Shown here: one piece after another, positions 8,245 to 15,580 of the stretch
How positions within the stretch are numbered: the stretch's first letter is position 1
Layout of the letters: each line of letters starts with the position of its first letter
DNA from: an uncultured Collinsella sp.
GTDB lineage: Bacteria > Actinomycetota > Coriobacteriia > Coriobacteriales > Coriobacteriaceae
NCBI GenBank assembly: GCA_937923795.1
Contig: CALDWI010000023.1
Coordinates: forward strand, 1 to 40,743
Direction: 5' to 3'
DNA length: 40,743 nucleotides
Notes under the pieces: generated by a model
Told to the model about the DNA's origin: nothing
The model's database searches: none
What the model saw: only the letters and a program-made list of their open reading frames with translations
Program-made: the position numbers and the translations under genes

Positions 8245-9969
8245 CTACGAGCGCAGTGTAATTTTATCGCGCAGCGATTTGAGGTCTTCGGTGACGGTAC
8301 GGTCTTCCTGGATCATCTTCTGGACCTTTTTGTAGCTCGTACTGACGGTCGAGTGGTTGCGGTTGCCAAATTCGGCGCCCACCGCCGTGGTCGTCATCTC
8401 GCACATCTCGATGGCCAGGTAGATAGCGATATGGCGTGCTTTGGCGATATTGGCGTTGCGACGCGGGCCGATGAGCTCCTCGTGCGTCACGCCGTACTGC
8501 TCTTCGATGACGGACTGAACCGTCTGGACGTTGATCTTTTTGGCCGATGTGTCGAAGTACTGGCTGGCGATGGCGTCGATATCGTCAAAGGTGAGCTCCC
8601 CGCCCTCGCGCTCGCGGTCGCCCGCCTCGCCGGCGCAGCGCTCGCAAAAGCTCTCGAGTTCGCGGATGTTGGTGCCCGAGACCTCGGCCATGTGTTTAAA
8701 GTGCTCGTCGGTCAGGTGTCCGCCGTCGCCCCCATAGGCCGCCAGCAGCGAGTCGTCGCCTGCCTCGGGAGCGGCGACGATGGTGTTCTCGTAATAGCGC
8801 TGCAAGATCTTGTATTTCATCTCGTAGCTGGGCTCTGCGACCAGGCAGAGCATGCCGGCGTTGAAGCGGCTGGTCAGACGCTCGTCCATGCTCAGGTCCT
8901 TGGGGGCACGGTCTGCCGCGATGACGACCTTCTTGTTGTTGCGGATGAACTCGTCCATGAGCTGGAAAAAGTAATCCACGCTCGCGCGCTTGCCGATGAT
9001 GTTTTGGATGTCATCGATGATGAGCACGTCCACGCCGTGGTACGCCTGCATGATGGGGGCGTTGCTCTTCTTTTGGCGGTCGAACTCGGTCATCAGGTCG
9101 TCCAGATATGCCTGGGAGTTGGCATACTTGACCTTGATCTCGGGCGACTTCTCGGCGAGCTCGTTTTTGATGGCAAGCAGCAGGTGCGTCTTGCCCAGGC
9201 CCGATTTGCCGTAGATGAACAGTGATGTGCATGTGCCGCGCTCGTCCGCGAGGGCGGCAAACTTGAGTGCCGAGCGATAGGCATGGCTGTTTTCGGGGCC
9301 GTAGACAAAGTTCTCAAAGGTAAATTTTGAGTTCGCGGCGAGCGGGGCTCCATCCGTATTCTGCTCGGCCGGCACGGTCGGTGCTGGCATGGGTGAGGTG
9401 GGGGTCGCGGCTTGCGTGGATTTAGTCGGCGCCCCGCCCTTCATCTGGTTCATCATGCGACGAAAATCGTCGGCCGAGAGCGTGTTTTTGATTGCAATGC
9501 CCGAATCCGCGCCCGCCGCTGCGTCGTGAGCGATGGGCATGTGCGTGACGGGCGCGTTCGTTGGCGTCGCCGCCGCGGTCGGCAACGGTGCCATGGTTTC
9601 ACGGGAAACATCGCTGTGCTGGTGCTCGACCGTCGACGCGTCGCCTACGGAGGCCGGCACCGCCGGGGAAGCAGCGGGAGCCGTGGCGGGCGCCGTGGCG
9701 GCAGCGGATTCCGTCGCGGCGCCTTGCGGTGCCACGATGTCGAGCGCGATCGGTGCAAAGGCGATTTCTTCCAGATAGGCCTCAATAGTCGGCTGATGCT
9801 TTTTGAGCTGCGCGATGGCAAAGCGCGAGGGGGCCTCGATCGTGAGCGTATCTTCGGTCAGGCTTATGGCGCGCGATTGCCCCAGCATGTTGATGAGGCG
9901 TGCATCTTGGCCGTCGCGCTGGCAAAAGGCGATGGCATCCCCCAGGATGATGCTTGCTTCCTCGTCCAC
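8245..9969 (-). CDS. dnaA: Chromosomal replication initiator DnaA
   Basis: DnaA binds origin boxes and, as an ATP filament, unwinds oriC. The protein has 574 residues from GTG 9969, with a GGGAGA ribosome site upstream. An N-terminal partner-binding domain is followed by a long Ala/Pro/Thr-rich linker. The AAA+ core carries GKSGLGKTH (Walker A) and VDVLIIDDIQN (Walker B), and the C-terminal helix-turn-helix binds DNA. In that last domain the usual signature DHTTV reads NHSTV (538-542), changing two residues that contact the box, which fits the non-standard boxes around the gene. A parS-like site lies inside the linker coding region (9595-9610). It is 15 bp downstream of the GHKL gene and probably shares its transcript. 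Confidence 0.98.
   Translation of the reverse strand: MDEEASIILGDAIAFCQRDGQDARLINMLGQSRAISLTEDTLTIEAPSRFAIAQLKKHQPTIEAYLEEIAFAPIALDIVAPQGAATESAAATAPATAPAASPAVPASVGDASTVEHQHSDVSRETMAPLPTAAATPTNAPVTHMPIAHDAAAGADSGIAIKNTLSADDFRRMMNQMKGGAPTKSTQAATPTSPMPAPTVPAEQNTDGAPLAANSKFTFENFVYGPENSHAYRSALKFAALADERGTCTSLFIYGKSGLGKTHLLLAIKNELAEKSPEIKVKYANSQAYLDDLMTEFDRQKKSNAPIMQAYHGVDVLIIDDIQNIIGKRASVDYFFQLMDEFIRNNKKVVIAADRAPKDLSMDERLTSRFNAGMLCLVAEPSYEMKYKILQRYYENTIVAAPEAGDDSLLAAYGGDGGHLTDEHFKHMAEVSGTNIRELESFCERCAGEAGDREREGGELTFDDIDAIASQYFDTSAKKINVQTVQSVIEEQYGVTHEELIGPRRNANIAKARHIAIYLAIEMCEMTTTAVGAEFGNRNHSTVSTSYKKVQKMIQEDRTVTEDLKSLRDKITLRS
9595..9610. other. Degenerate parS site inside dnaA
   Basis: GGTTTCACGGGAAACA matches 14 of 16 bases of the perfect parS sites found at 14647-14740. 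It is read in dnaA as part of the linker (residues VSRET). A ParB-binding role is inferred from sequence match only. Confidence 0.5.
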
Positions 9970-9984
9970 TGTCTCTCCCGTTCT

Positions 9985-11337
9985 TTAGCTCTGAGCTCGC
10001 ACGCGAGCGACGCCGAGTTCGGTCAGATGGTATTTCTGGCCATGCTTGATGACCAAGCCGGCCTGCGCCAAGTCATTGAGCGTGCGTGACCAAGTGGGGG
10101 CCGAGTTTCCAAACGCCCTCGCCAGATCGGTTGCACCGCACGCTTGATTTTGCGCCAGATAGCCCAGCGCGGCGTTGCCGCGATCGCTTACGAACACGTC
10201 CGGTTGTGGCTGCGCATGCTGATTTGCTGCATTAGGATACATCATTTGAGCTGCTGGTTGTTGAGAACTCTGCATCGGTGGCATTTGCTGTTGAAAACTT
10301 TGAGGCCACTGTTGGTAAGGCTGCGGAGGCATCTGCTGGGCCCAGGGGTTGTACTGCTGCTGCGGCATCTGCTGGTACGGCTGCTGATATCCTTGCTGGT
10401 ACTGCTGCGGGAACTGCTGGCCGTACCCCAGTGGCGGCATCTGCTGATATGGATATCCTTGTTGGTACGGCTGATAGCCCATTTGCTGGCCACCCGGTGC
10501 GCCCGTCGCCTGCTGCATTGCTGCTGCATCCTGATCCGCCAGCGGCACGGCCTCTGGCATGCTTGGCGGCATCGACATCGATGCCGCTTGGGGTTCTTGT
10601 GTAGGAGGCATTCCGGGCTGCTGCATCTGTCCCACGGTGGGCTGCATCTGCTGCGTTGCCATGGGCTGCTGCGCAAAAGCTCCCGGCAGGGGATATGTGG
10701 GCTGCTCCGTCTCGGGCCGCACGGCAGCGCCGCGTCCGCCGGCACGCTCGATTTCCTGCACGCGTTTAGGGTTCAGGCTTACCGTAACCACGGTGCCGTT
10801 GCCCATGTTGTCCTCGATGGATACGGCACCGCCGGCGTTTTCCAAATACTCCTGCACCATGGGAAACCCTGCTCCGGTTCCACGGATATAGCGCTTCATC
10901 TTGCTGTTTGCGCTGGTAACGCCAAAGTCGAAAGCACGTTCCTTGTCGTCGATGCCGGGTCCTTGGTCAGCAAAACGGATGGTGTCTCCGCCGTCCAGAA
11001 TCGAGATGATGGGCTCGGCAAAGTGTGCGTGGATAAAGTTTTCGACAATCTCGCGGATGACCATGAGCGAGATATGGCCACCTTGTTCTTTCATGCACTG
11101 GTAGACGGTGTTGGTCGTCTCTTCCAAATACGTGCGGACATCTTGCGGATCAATGACGATCACCCGCGGTGTCGACAGCATGTCGTCATAGACGGCGATG
11201 CGCGCGGCGTACATGGCTTTTGGCGCCTGCGTGGTCGTCTGCTCGCCTTCCGCACGCTCTTCGCGCACGCCGGTGATGTGCTCGTTGTCGGGTGCCGGGT
11301 CTCCGGAATCGACCATGGTGTAAAAGTCGTCAGACAT
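9985..11337 (-). CDS. GHKL ATPase with Gln/Pro-rich linker and winged helix
   Basis: I do not recognise a named family for this 450-residue protein. Residues about 50-195 form a GHKL ATP-binding domain like anti-sigma kinases or histidine kinase ATPase domains: N-box IREIVENF (Asn100), DQGPGI (Asp124) and glycine motif GTGAGF (153-158). No phosphoacceptor domain is seen. Residues about 210-375 are a low-complexity Gln/Pro/Met/Tyr-rich linker with repeated PYQQ units. The last 65 residues look like a winged helix (ATDLARAFGNSAPTWSRTLNDL, then the wing GLVIKHGQKYHLT). It is the first gene of the dnaA transcript and lies between the two halves of the predicted origin. A role in regulating dnaA or initiation is inferred from position. 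An anti-sigma role is the alternative. Confidence 0.7.
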   Translation of the reverse strand: MSDDFYTMVDSGDPAPDNEHITGVREERAEGEQTTTQAPKAMYAARIAVYDDMLSTPRVIVIDPQDVRTYLEETTNTVYQCMKEQGGHISLMVIREIVENFIHAHFAEPIISILDGGDTIRFADQGPGIDDKERAFDFGVTSANSKMKRYIRGTGAGFPMVQEYLENAGGAVSIEDNMGNGTVVTVSLNPKRVQEIERAGGRGAAVRPETEQPTYPLPGAFAQQPMATQQMQPTVGQMQQPGMPPTQEPQAASMSMPPSMPEAVPLADQDAAAMQQATGAPGGQQMGYQPYQQGYPYQQMPPLGYGQQFPQQYQQGYQQPYQQMPQQQYNPWAQQMPPQPYQQWPQSFQQQMPPMQSSQQPAAQMMYPNAANQHAQPQPDVFVSDRGNAALGYLAQNQACGATDLARAFGNSAPTWSRTLNDLAQAGLVIKHGQKYHLTELGVARVRAQS

Positions 11338-11350
11338 GCCGCTCGCAATC

Positions 11351-11483
11351 TTTCAAAAGGTTTCGAACAAATAGTAGCTCACCGTGCAACGTTTCTCATC
11401 TTTCGACAACTTTTCAAAACTTGTTGAAAACTTTGGAAAATGGGCGAAAAGTTCTCAACATTGCCAACATGACCTGTTGAAAA
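11351..11483. other. oriC: DnaA-box cluster upstream of the dnaA transcript
   Basis: Two perfect boxes are read on the minus strand as TTTTCAACA (11422-11430 and 11475-11483), with one-mismatch TTCTCAACA (11452-11460, plus) and related TTTTCAAAA (11411-11419) and TTTTCCAAA (11432-11440, minus). The boxes overlap the expected promoter zone of the GHKL-dnaA transcript, suggesting autoregulation. With 8039-8229 this makes a bipartite origin around dnaA. The rest of 11484-11580 shows no recognisable feature. Confidence 0.6.
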
Positions 11484-11580
11484 CTCGATGAAATATCGTG
11501 AAAGGTTGCCATGAGGCGCAAATTTCGGTTGTGCTTATGGGGGAACCGTGTGAACTGCGCAACCTTTTACCTTTGATTTC

Positions 11581-11610
11581 TTGACATTTGAACATTGATT
11601 TCCCTACAAT
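11581..11610 (+). promoter_or_regulatory. rpmH promoter
   Basis: The perfect -35 box TTGACA (11581-11586) and the -10 box TACAAT (11605-11610) are separated by 18 bp, as for a strong housekeeping sigma promoter. It faces the rpmH-rnpA-yidD-yidC-jag run. Confidence 0.85.
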
Positions 11611-11634
11611 CTTCAAGCTCACGTGTCTATATCT

Positions 11635-11656
11635 GTGTCCGCGTCCCCGCGGACAC
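11635..11656 (+). other. Hairpin in the rpmH 5' leader
   Basis: A perfect 9-bp GC-rich stem (11635-11643 with 11648-11656) with a TCCC loop lies between the promoter and the AGGAGG of rpmH (11669-11674). It could stabilise the mRNA or regulate translation. Confidence 0.6.
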
Positions 11657-11682
11657 TCGAAATGCAGCAGGAGGAACTTAAG

Positions 11683-11817
11683 ATGAAGCGTACGTATCAG
11701 CCTAATAAGCGTAAGCGTGCCAAGACCCATGGCTTCCGTGCCCGTATGGCCACTAAGGGTGGTCGTGCCGTGCTCGCCCGTCGTCGCGCCAAGGGCCGCA
11801 AGCGTCTCACTGTCTAG
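11683..11817 (+). CDS. rpmH: 50S ribosomal protein L34
   Basis: L34 is a small, very basic protein of the large ribosomal subunit. The 44-residue protein MKRTYQPNKRKRAKTHGF... ending RKRLTV is a full-length, unmistakable L34. ATG 11683 is preceded by AGGAGG at 11669-11674; an in-frame upstream extension covers the leader hairpin and is not coding. It starts the classic rpmH-rnpA-yidD-yidC-jag run under a strong promoter. Confidence 0.98.
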   Translation: MKRTYQPNKRKRAKTHGFRARMATKGGRAVLARRRAKGRKRLTV

Positions 11818-11837
11818 CAGCGATACACACATCTCGC

Positions 11838-12176
11838 ATGAAGACTATTAAGTCTCGGCAAGATTTCGAGCATGTGTTCAGTCAGGGGCGTCGTTTCAAT
11901 CACCCTCTGATTCGAATGACCATATGTGAATCGGTTGGCGAAGGCGACTCCGGAAGGGTCGCCTTCGTTGGTGCTAAGCGACTCGGTTGTGCCGTCGTGC
12001 GCAACCGATCTAAGCGTGTGATGCGCGAGGCCGCCCGCAGCTGCGGATTTCCCGTTGCGGGTTATGACATCATCTTGTTTGCAACTCCCAAGACGAGGGT
12101 TTCCTCGCCGCAGGAGATGGACAAGGCGTTGCGTTCGCTTATGAAGCGCGCCGGCGTTGCCGGGGAGGAGCGATGA
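11838..12176 (+). CDS. rnpA: Ribonuclease P protein component
   Basis: RnpA binds the RNase P RNA and assists 5' processing of tRNA precursors. The 112-residue protein has the family motif RNRSKRVMREA around residues 56-66 and the usual N-terminal FxxVFxxGRRF pattern (DFEHVFSQGRRF). The length is normal. It starts 20 bp after rpmH and overlaps yidD by four bases (ATGA), so the two are translationally coupled. Confidence 0.96.
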   Translation: MKTIKSRQDFEHVFSQGRRFNHPLIRMTICESVGEGDSGRVAFVGAKRLGCAVVRNRSKRVMREAARSCGFPVAGYDIILFATPKTRVSSPQEMDKALRSLMKRAGVAGEER

Positions 12177-12397
12177 GCAATCACGTTTTGCGACGTGTTG
12201 CCATCGCTCCTATTCGCATATATCAACAGGTTATTTCGCCCTTATTGCCTGACGCCTGCATTTATTACCCAACGTGCTCGCAATACGCCATCCAGGCGAT
12301 TGAGAAGCACGGTGTTTTGAGAGGCTGCTGGCTTGCCGTGAGGCGCATCGCTCGTTGCAATCCCCTGCACGTCGGCGGTTATGACCCTGTGCCCTAG
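12173..12397 (+). CDS. yidD: Membrane protein insertion efficiency factor YidD
   Basis: YidD is a small membrane-associated protein that assists insertion of inner-membrane proteins together with YidC. The 74-residue protein has the family's amphipathic N-terminal helix (IRIYQQVISPLL), the cysteine motif YYPTCSQYA and the C-terminal RCNPLHVGGYDPVP. It is full length and lies between rnpA and yidC as usual. Confidence 0.96.
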   Translation: MSNHVLRRVAIAPIRIYQQVISPLLPDACIYYPTCSQYAIQAIEKHGVLRGCWLAVRRIARCNPLHVGGYDPVP

Positions 12398-12426
12398 CGG
12401 GCACTCGCTATCGGAGGAAAACTTAC

Positions 12427-13197
12427 ATGTGGGATTGGATCGTTAACATCCTTTTCGAGCTGCTCAAGCTCATCCAGACCTTTGCGGTCGACTGGGGCCT
12501 GTCCATCATCATCCTGGTGGTCATCATCCGTCTGCTGCTGACGCCGCTCATGCTCAAGTCGACCAAGTCGACGGCTCGCATGCAGGTGCTGCAGCCCAAG
12601 ATGCTCGAGATCCAGGAGCGCTATGCCGACGATCCCCAGCGTCAGGCCGAGGAGATGCAGAAGTTCTACAGCGAGAACAAGTTCAACCCCATGGCTGGCT
12701 GTCTGCCGCTGCTGATTCAGATGCCTATCCTGTTCGCCCTGTTTACATTGCTGCGCAACCTGCCGCAGTACTTTAACGACGGCACGTTCTCGTTCTTCAA
12801 CATCCTGCCCGACCTGACCACCACGCCGAGTGCTTCCTTTGCCGATGGCTTTATGGTTGCACTGCCTGCGCTGGTTTGCCTGATCCTGTTCGCCGTCCTG
12901 ACCCTGATTCCGCAGCTCTATATGTCGCGCAACCAGACCGGCCAGCAGGCTCAGAGCATGCGTATGATGGCCGTTGTCATGACGGTCATGATGCTTTGGA
13001 TGGGCTGGAGCCTTCCCGTTGGTGTTCTGCTGTACTACGACGTCTCGTCTGCTTGGCAGGTTATCCAGCAGATTTTTGTGACGCAGAAGGTCATCGACAA
13101 GGCGAAGGCCGATGAGGAGGAGCGTCTTAAGAACGCTCCGCTGCAGGTTGAGGTCACTCGTCGAGAGAAGAAGCCGCGCCCGCACAAGAAGAAGTAG
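12427..13197 (+). CDS. yidC: Membrane protein insertase YidC/Oxa1
   Basis: YidC inserts and folds membrane proteins, alone or with SecYEG. The 256-residue protein is a single-domain Gram-positive type. A first membrane segment (about 21-44) contains the conserved arginine of the hydrophilic groove (IIRLLLTPL). A charged cytoplasmic helical hairpin follows (residues about 55-85), then further membrane segments around 95-115, 140-160 and 180-215. The tail is strongly basic (KPRPHKKK), as in forms that contact the ribosome. No lipobox cysteine is seen at the N terminus. An AGGAGG-like site (cggaggaaaa) precedes ATG 12427. Confidence 0.95.
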   Translation: MWDWIVNILFELLKLIQTFAVDWGLSIIILVVIIRLLLTPLMLKSTKSTARMQVLQPKMLEIQERYADDPQRQAEEMQKFYSENKFNPMAGCLPLLIQMPILFALFTLLRNLPQYFNDGTFSFFNILPDLTTTPSASFADGFMVALPALVCLILFAVLTLIPQLYMSRNQTGQQAQSMRMMAVVMTVMMLWMGWSLPVGVLLYYDVSSAWQVIQQIFVTQKVIDKAKADEEERLKNAPLQVEVTRREKKPRPHKKK

Positions 13198-13214
13198 TGG
13201 GATATCAATCTTAT

Positions 13215-13226
13215 TTAGGTACCTAA
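13215..13226. other. 12-bp perfect palindrome, copy 1
   Basis: TTAGGTACCTAA lies between yidC and jag, just before the jag ribosome site. The same 12 bp plus the next C recur at 16719-16731. The two copies bracket the jag-rsmG-par block. Its function is unknown; it looks like an operator or protein-binding site. Confidence 0.45.
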
Positions 13227-13241
13227 CTTTTGGAGTACGTT

Positions 13242-13811
13242 ATGTCTGAAGAGATCATCGAGGATATGCTTGAGGAGGTTGCCCCGCAGGTCGCGGGCGA
13301 TTATCCCGAGATTGCACAGCGCTACAAGGCTGGTGAAGAGCTGACCGATGAGGAGCTCGACACCATTGCCGATGTTGCTATTTCCATCCTGCGTTCCATC
13401 CTTTCGCACTTCGATGCCGCCAACTCTCCTATCGATGAGTATGAGGGCGACGAAGGTGAGCTGATTTTGGATGTAACGGCTCCCGACCTTGCTGTTCTCA
13501 TTGGCCGTCATGGTCGCACCCTTGATGCCCTTCAGGTTATGTTCTCTTTGCTGGTGAGCCGCAAACTTGGCTTTAGGTATCCGGTTGTAGTGGACGTCGA
13601 GGGATACAAGAGCCGCCGTCAGGACAAGGTTGCCTCCATGGCTCAGTCTGCTGCCGAGCGTGCCATTCGCACTCATAAGAGTGTTTCGCTTCCGCCCATG
13701 AATGCCTACGAGCGTCGACTGGTTCACATTGCACTTCGTGGCAACGATGCAGTCGATACTCATTCTGAGGGTTCTGACCCTGATCGCCATGTGGTGATTG
13801 TTGCTCGATAA
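13242..13811 (+). CDS. jag: RNA-binding protein Jag/KhpB (EloR)
   Basis: Jag/KhpB is a KH-R3H RNA-binding protein that, with KhpA, affects cell elongation and mRNA control in Gram-positives. The start is ATG 13242 (189 residues), because the GGAG at 13232-13235 precedes it; an in-frame TTG four codons upstream overlaps that site. An acidic N-terminal segment is followed by a KH domain with LIGRHGRTLDALQ (GxxG loop) and an R3H domain with ERRLVHIAL (RxxxH). It lies directly after yidC, as in most Gram-positives, and ends at a strong terminator. Confidence 0.93.
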   Translation: MSEEIIEDMLEEVAPQVAGDYPEIAQRYKAGEELTDEELDTIADVAISILRSILSHFDAANSPIDEYEGDEGELILDVTAPDLAVLIGRHGRTLDALQVMFSLLVSRKLGFRYPVVVDVEGYKSRRQDKVASMAQSAAERAIRTHKSVSLPPMNAYERRLVHIALRGNDAVDTHSEGSDPDRHVVIVAR

Positions 13812-13831
13812 TCTACTCGAGCTTATGCTAG

Positions 13832-13861
13832 GGGGACGTGGTTTCCACGTCCCCTTTTTTT
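13832..13861 (+). terminator. Terminator of the rpmH-jag operon
   Basis: A 10-bp stem (13832-13841 with 13845-13854) with a TTT loop is followed by seven Ts. It closes the rpmH to jag transcript before rsmG. Confidence 0.92.
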
Positions 13862-13907
13862 GTCAAAAGTTCTCGATACGCTGATTTTTGTCAGAAAGGA
13901 GCTTCTG

Positions 13908-14645
13908 TTGTTTGTACTTACCGATCAGCAGACTGACGAGATGTTGAGTCGCCTAACTTCCTATTGCAAAGAATATTCCTTGAGCGTAACTGATATTGAG
14001 CTGAGGAAATGTATCCAGCATTTGGATTTGGTTCTAGAAACAAATAAGACAACCAATCTCACCCGTATTCTTAACGTAGAAGATGCTGCCGTACTTCATA
14101 TCCTCGACTCACTTGTTTTGCTCCCCTATATCAATAAGGCTCCTGAGGGAGCTTTGCTCGATATGGGAACAGGTGCGGGCTTCCCTGGTATTCCATTAAC
14201 CATAACCACGCATCGTAAAGCTACTTATATTGACTCTGTTGGCAAGAAGGTTGATGCGGTTAATTCCTTTGTCCATGCTCTTGGATTGAAACATGCTCAT
14301 GCGGTTCATGATCGTCTTGAAGAATATGCTCGAAGCCATAAGAAGCAGTTCTCCGTTGTAACCGCCCGCGCACTGGCCCCTCTACCGATTCTTGTTGAGT
14401 ATGCGGCTCCGTACCTGAAGGATGGAGGGCTATTTGTTATCACCAAGGGCAATCCTTCGGATGAGGAGCTTGCTTCCGGCATGTCAGCAGCTAAGATTTG
14501 CGGCTTCACTTTGCTTCTGAATGACGCAATTGATTTGCCTGAAGGCTTGGGTCACAGGGAGTTCATTGTTCTTAAGAAGAGTCATTCAGCATCCGTTTCA
14601 TTGCCTCGTGCAAATGGCATGGCAAAGAAGAATCCGCTTGCCTAG
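13908..14645 (+). CDS. rsmG: 16S rRNA (guanine-527-N7) methyltransferase
   Basis: RsmG (GidB) methylates G527 of 16S rRNA with S-adenosylmethionine; its loss gives low-level streptomycin resistance in several bacteria. The start is set at TTG 13908 (245 residues), since AAAGGAG lies 8 bases upstream; the frame is open back to 13860, but that part falls in the preceding terminator. The SAM-binding motif LLDMGTGAGFPGIPL and the later VTARALAPLPILVEYAAPYL are typical. The gene precedes the parS array and parAB, the usual position. Codons here look less GC-rich than in the neighbouring gyr and dinG genes. Confidence 0.93.
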   Translation: MFVLTDQQTDEMLSRLTSYCKEYSLSVTDIELRKCIQHLDLVLETNKTTNLTRILNVEDAAVLHILDSLVLLPYINKAPEGALLDMGTGAGFPGIPLTITTHRKATYIDSVGKKVDAVNSFVHALGLKHAHAVHDRLEEYARSHKKQFSVVTARALAPLPILVEYAAPYLKDGGLFVITKGNPSDEELASGMSAAKICGFTLLLNDAIDLPEGLGHREFIVLKKSHSASVSLPRANGMAKKNPLA

Positions 14646-14646
14646 A

Positions 14647-14740
14647 TGTTTCACGTGAAACATAATGGATACTAACAGCTTGCAGTGTTTCACGTGAAAC
14701 ATAGCAGTTGCTATCGATTCGGAATGTTTCACGTGAAACA
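14647..14740. repeat. Array of three perfect parS sites, 39-bp period
   Basis: The 16-bp palindrome TGTTTCACGTGAAACA occurs exactly at 14647-14662, 14686-14701 and 14725-14740, so starts are 39 bp apart each time. This is the conserved bacterial parS, the loading site for ParB clamps. It lies between rsmG and parA, about 3 kb from the predicted origin. Confidence 0.97.
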
Positions 14741-14779
14741 TCCTCCGTTTGACAGCTTTAATACACACCAGGAGGGACC

Positions 14780-15580
14780 GTGGGATTTCGCGACGTTAAG
14801 CGTTCTAAGAGCGCAAAAGACACGCGTATCATTGCAATCATCAATCAAAAAGGCGGCGTCGGTAAGTCAACGACGGCTGTAAACCTTGCAGCAGCACTGG
14901 GTGAGCAGGGTCGTAAGACACTGATTGTTGATTTTGATCCGCAGGGAAACAGCACCAGTGGATTCGGAATTGAAAAAGAAGACCTTGATCACTGCATCTA
15001 TGATGCATTGTTGAATGATGTGCCGGCAGAATCGCTTGTTCTTGATACAAATTGCAAAAAGGTATTCGTAATTCCGGCTACAATTCAGCTTGCAGGCGCG
15101 GAAATTGAACTCGTAAGCGCAATTGCTCGTGAAACCCGTCTCAAAGATTTGCTTGAGCCGATTCAGGACGAGTTCGATTTTATTTTCATTGACTGCCCTC
15201 CTTCGCTCGGCCTGCTTACTATCAACGCTTTGACCGCAGCAGACAGCGTTTTGATTCCGATCCAGTGCGAGTATTACGCACTCGAGGGCGTTACGAAGCT
15301 GCTTGAGTCAATGAAGATGGTCAAATCTCGTCTGAACAAGGGCTTAGACACCTACGGTGTGCTTATGACCATGTATGACTCGCGTACTTCTCTATCGAAT
15401 CAGGTTGTTGAGGAGGTTCAATCGTACTTTGGTGATAAGGCATTTAAGACGTTGATCCCCCGTACGGTTAAAATCTCCGAAGCTCCGTCTTTTGGGGAAC
15501 CGGTAATTACCTATGCACCTCAAAATAAGGGTGCAAAAGCATATATGAACCTTGCAAAAGAGGTGATCAAGCGTGCCTAG
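14780..15580 (+). CDS. parA: Chromosome partitioning ATPase ParA (Soj)
   Basis: ParA is a Walker-type ATPase that binds DNA non-specifically when dimeric and moves the ParB-parS complex, segregating origins. The protein has 266 residues from GTG 14780, with AGGAGGG upstream. The deviant Walker A is KGGVGKST (24-31), with the signature lysine; FDFIFIDCPPSLG is Walker B. About 16 residues precede the core, a basic N-terminal stretch that could contact DNA. It overlaps parB by eight bases. Confidence 0.96.
   Translation: MGFRDVKRSKSAKDTRIIAIINQKGGVGKSTTAVNLAAALGEQGRKTLIVDFDPQGNSTSGFGIEKEDLDHCIYDALLNDVPAESLVLDTNCKKVFVIPATIQLAGAEIELVSAIARETRLKDLLEPIQDEFDFIFIDCPPSLGLLTINALTAADSVLIPIQCEYYALEGVTKLLESMKMVKSRLNKGLDTYGVLMTMYDSRTSLSNQVVEEVQSYFGDKAFKTLIPRTVKISEAPSFGEPVITYAPQNKGAKAYMNLAKEVIKRA

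Noticed and set aside
14647..14740. Three regular repeats as a CRISPR or coding repeat (MFHVKH peptides)
   Set aside because: The repeats are exact parS palindromes next to parAB; the peptide is only their translation.
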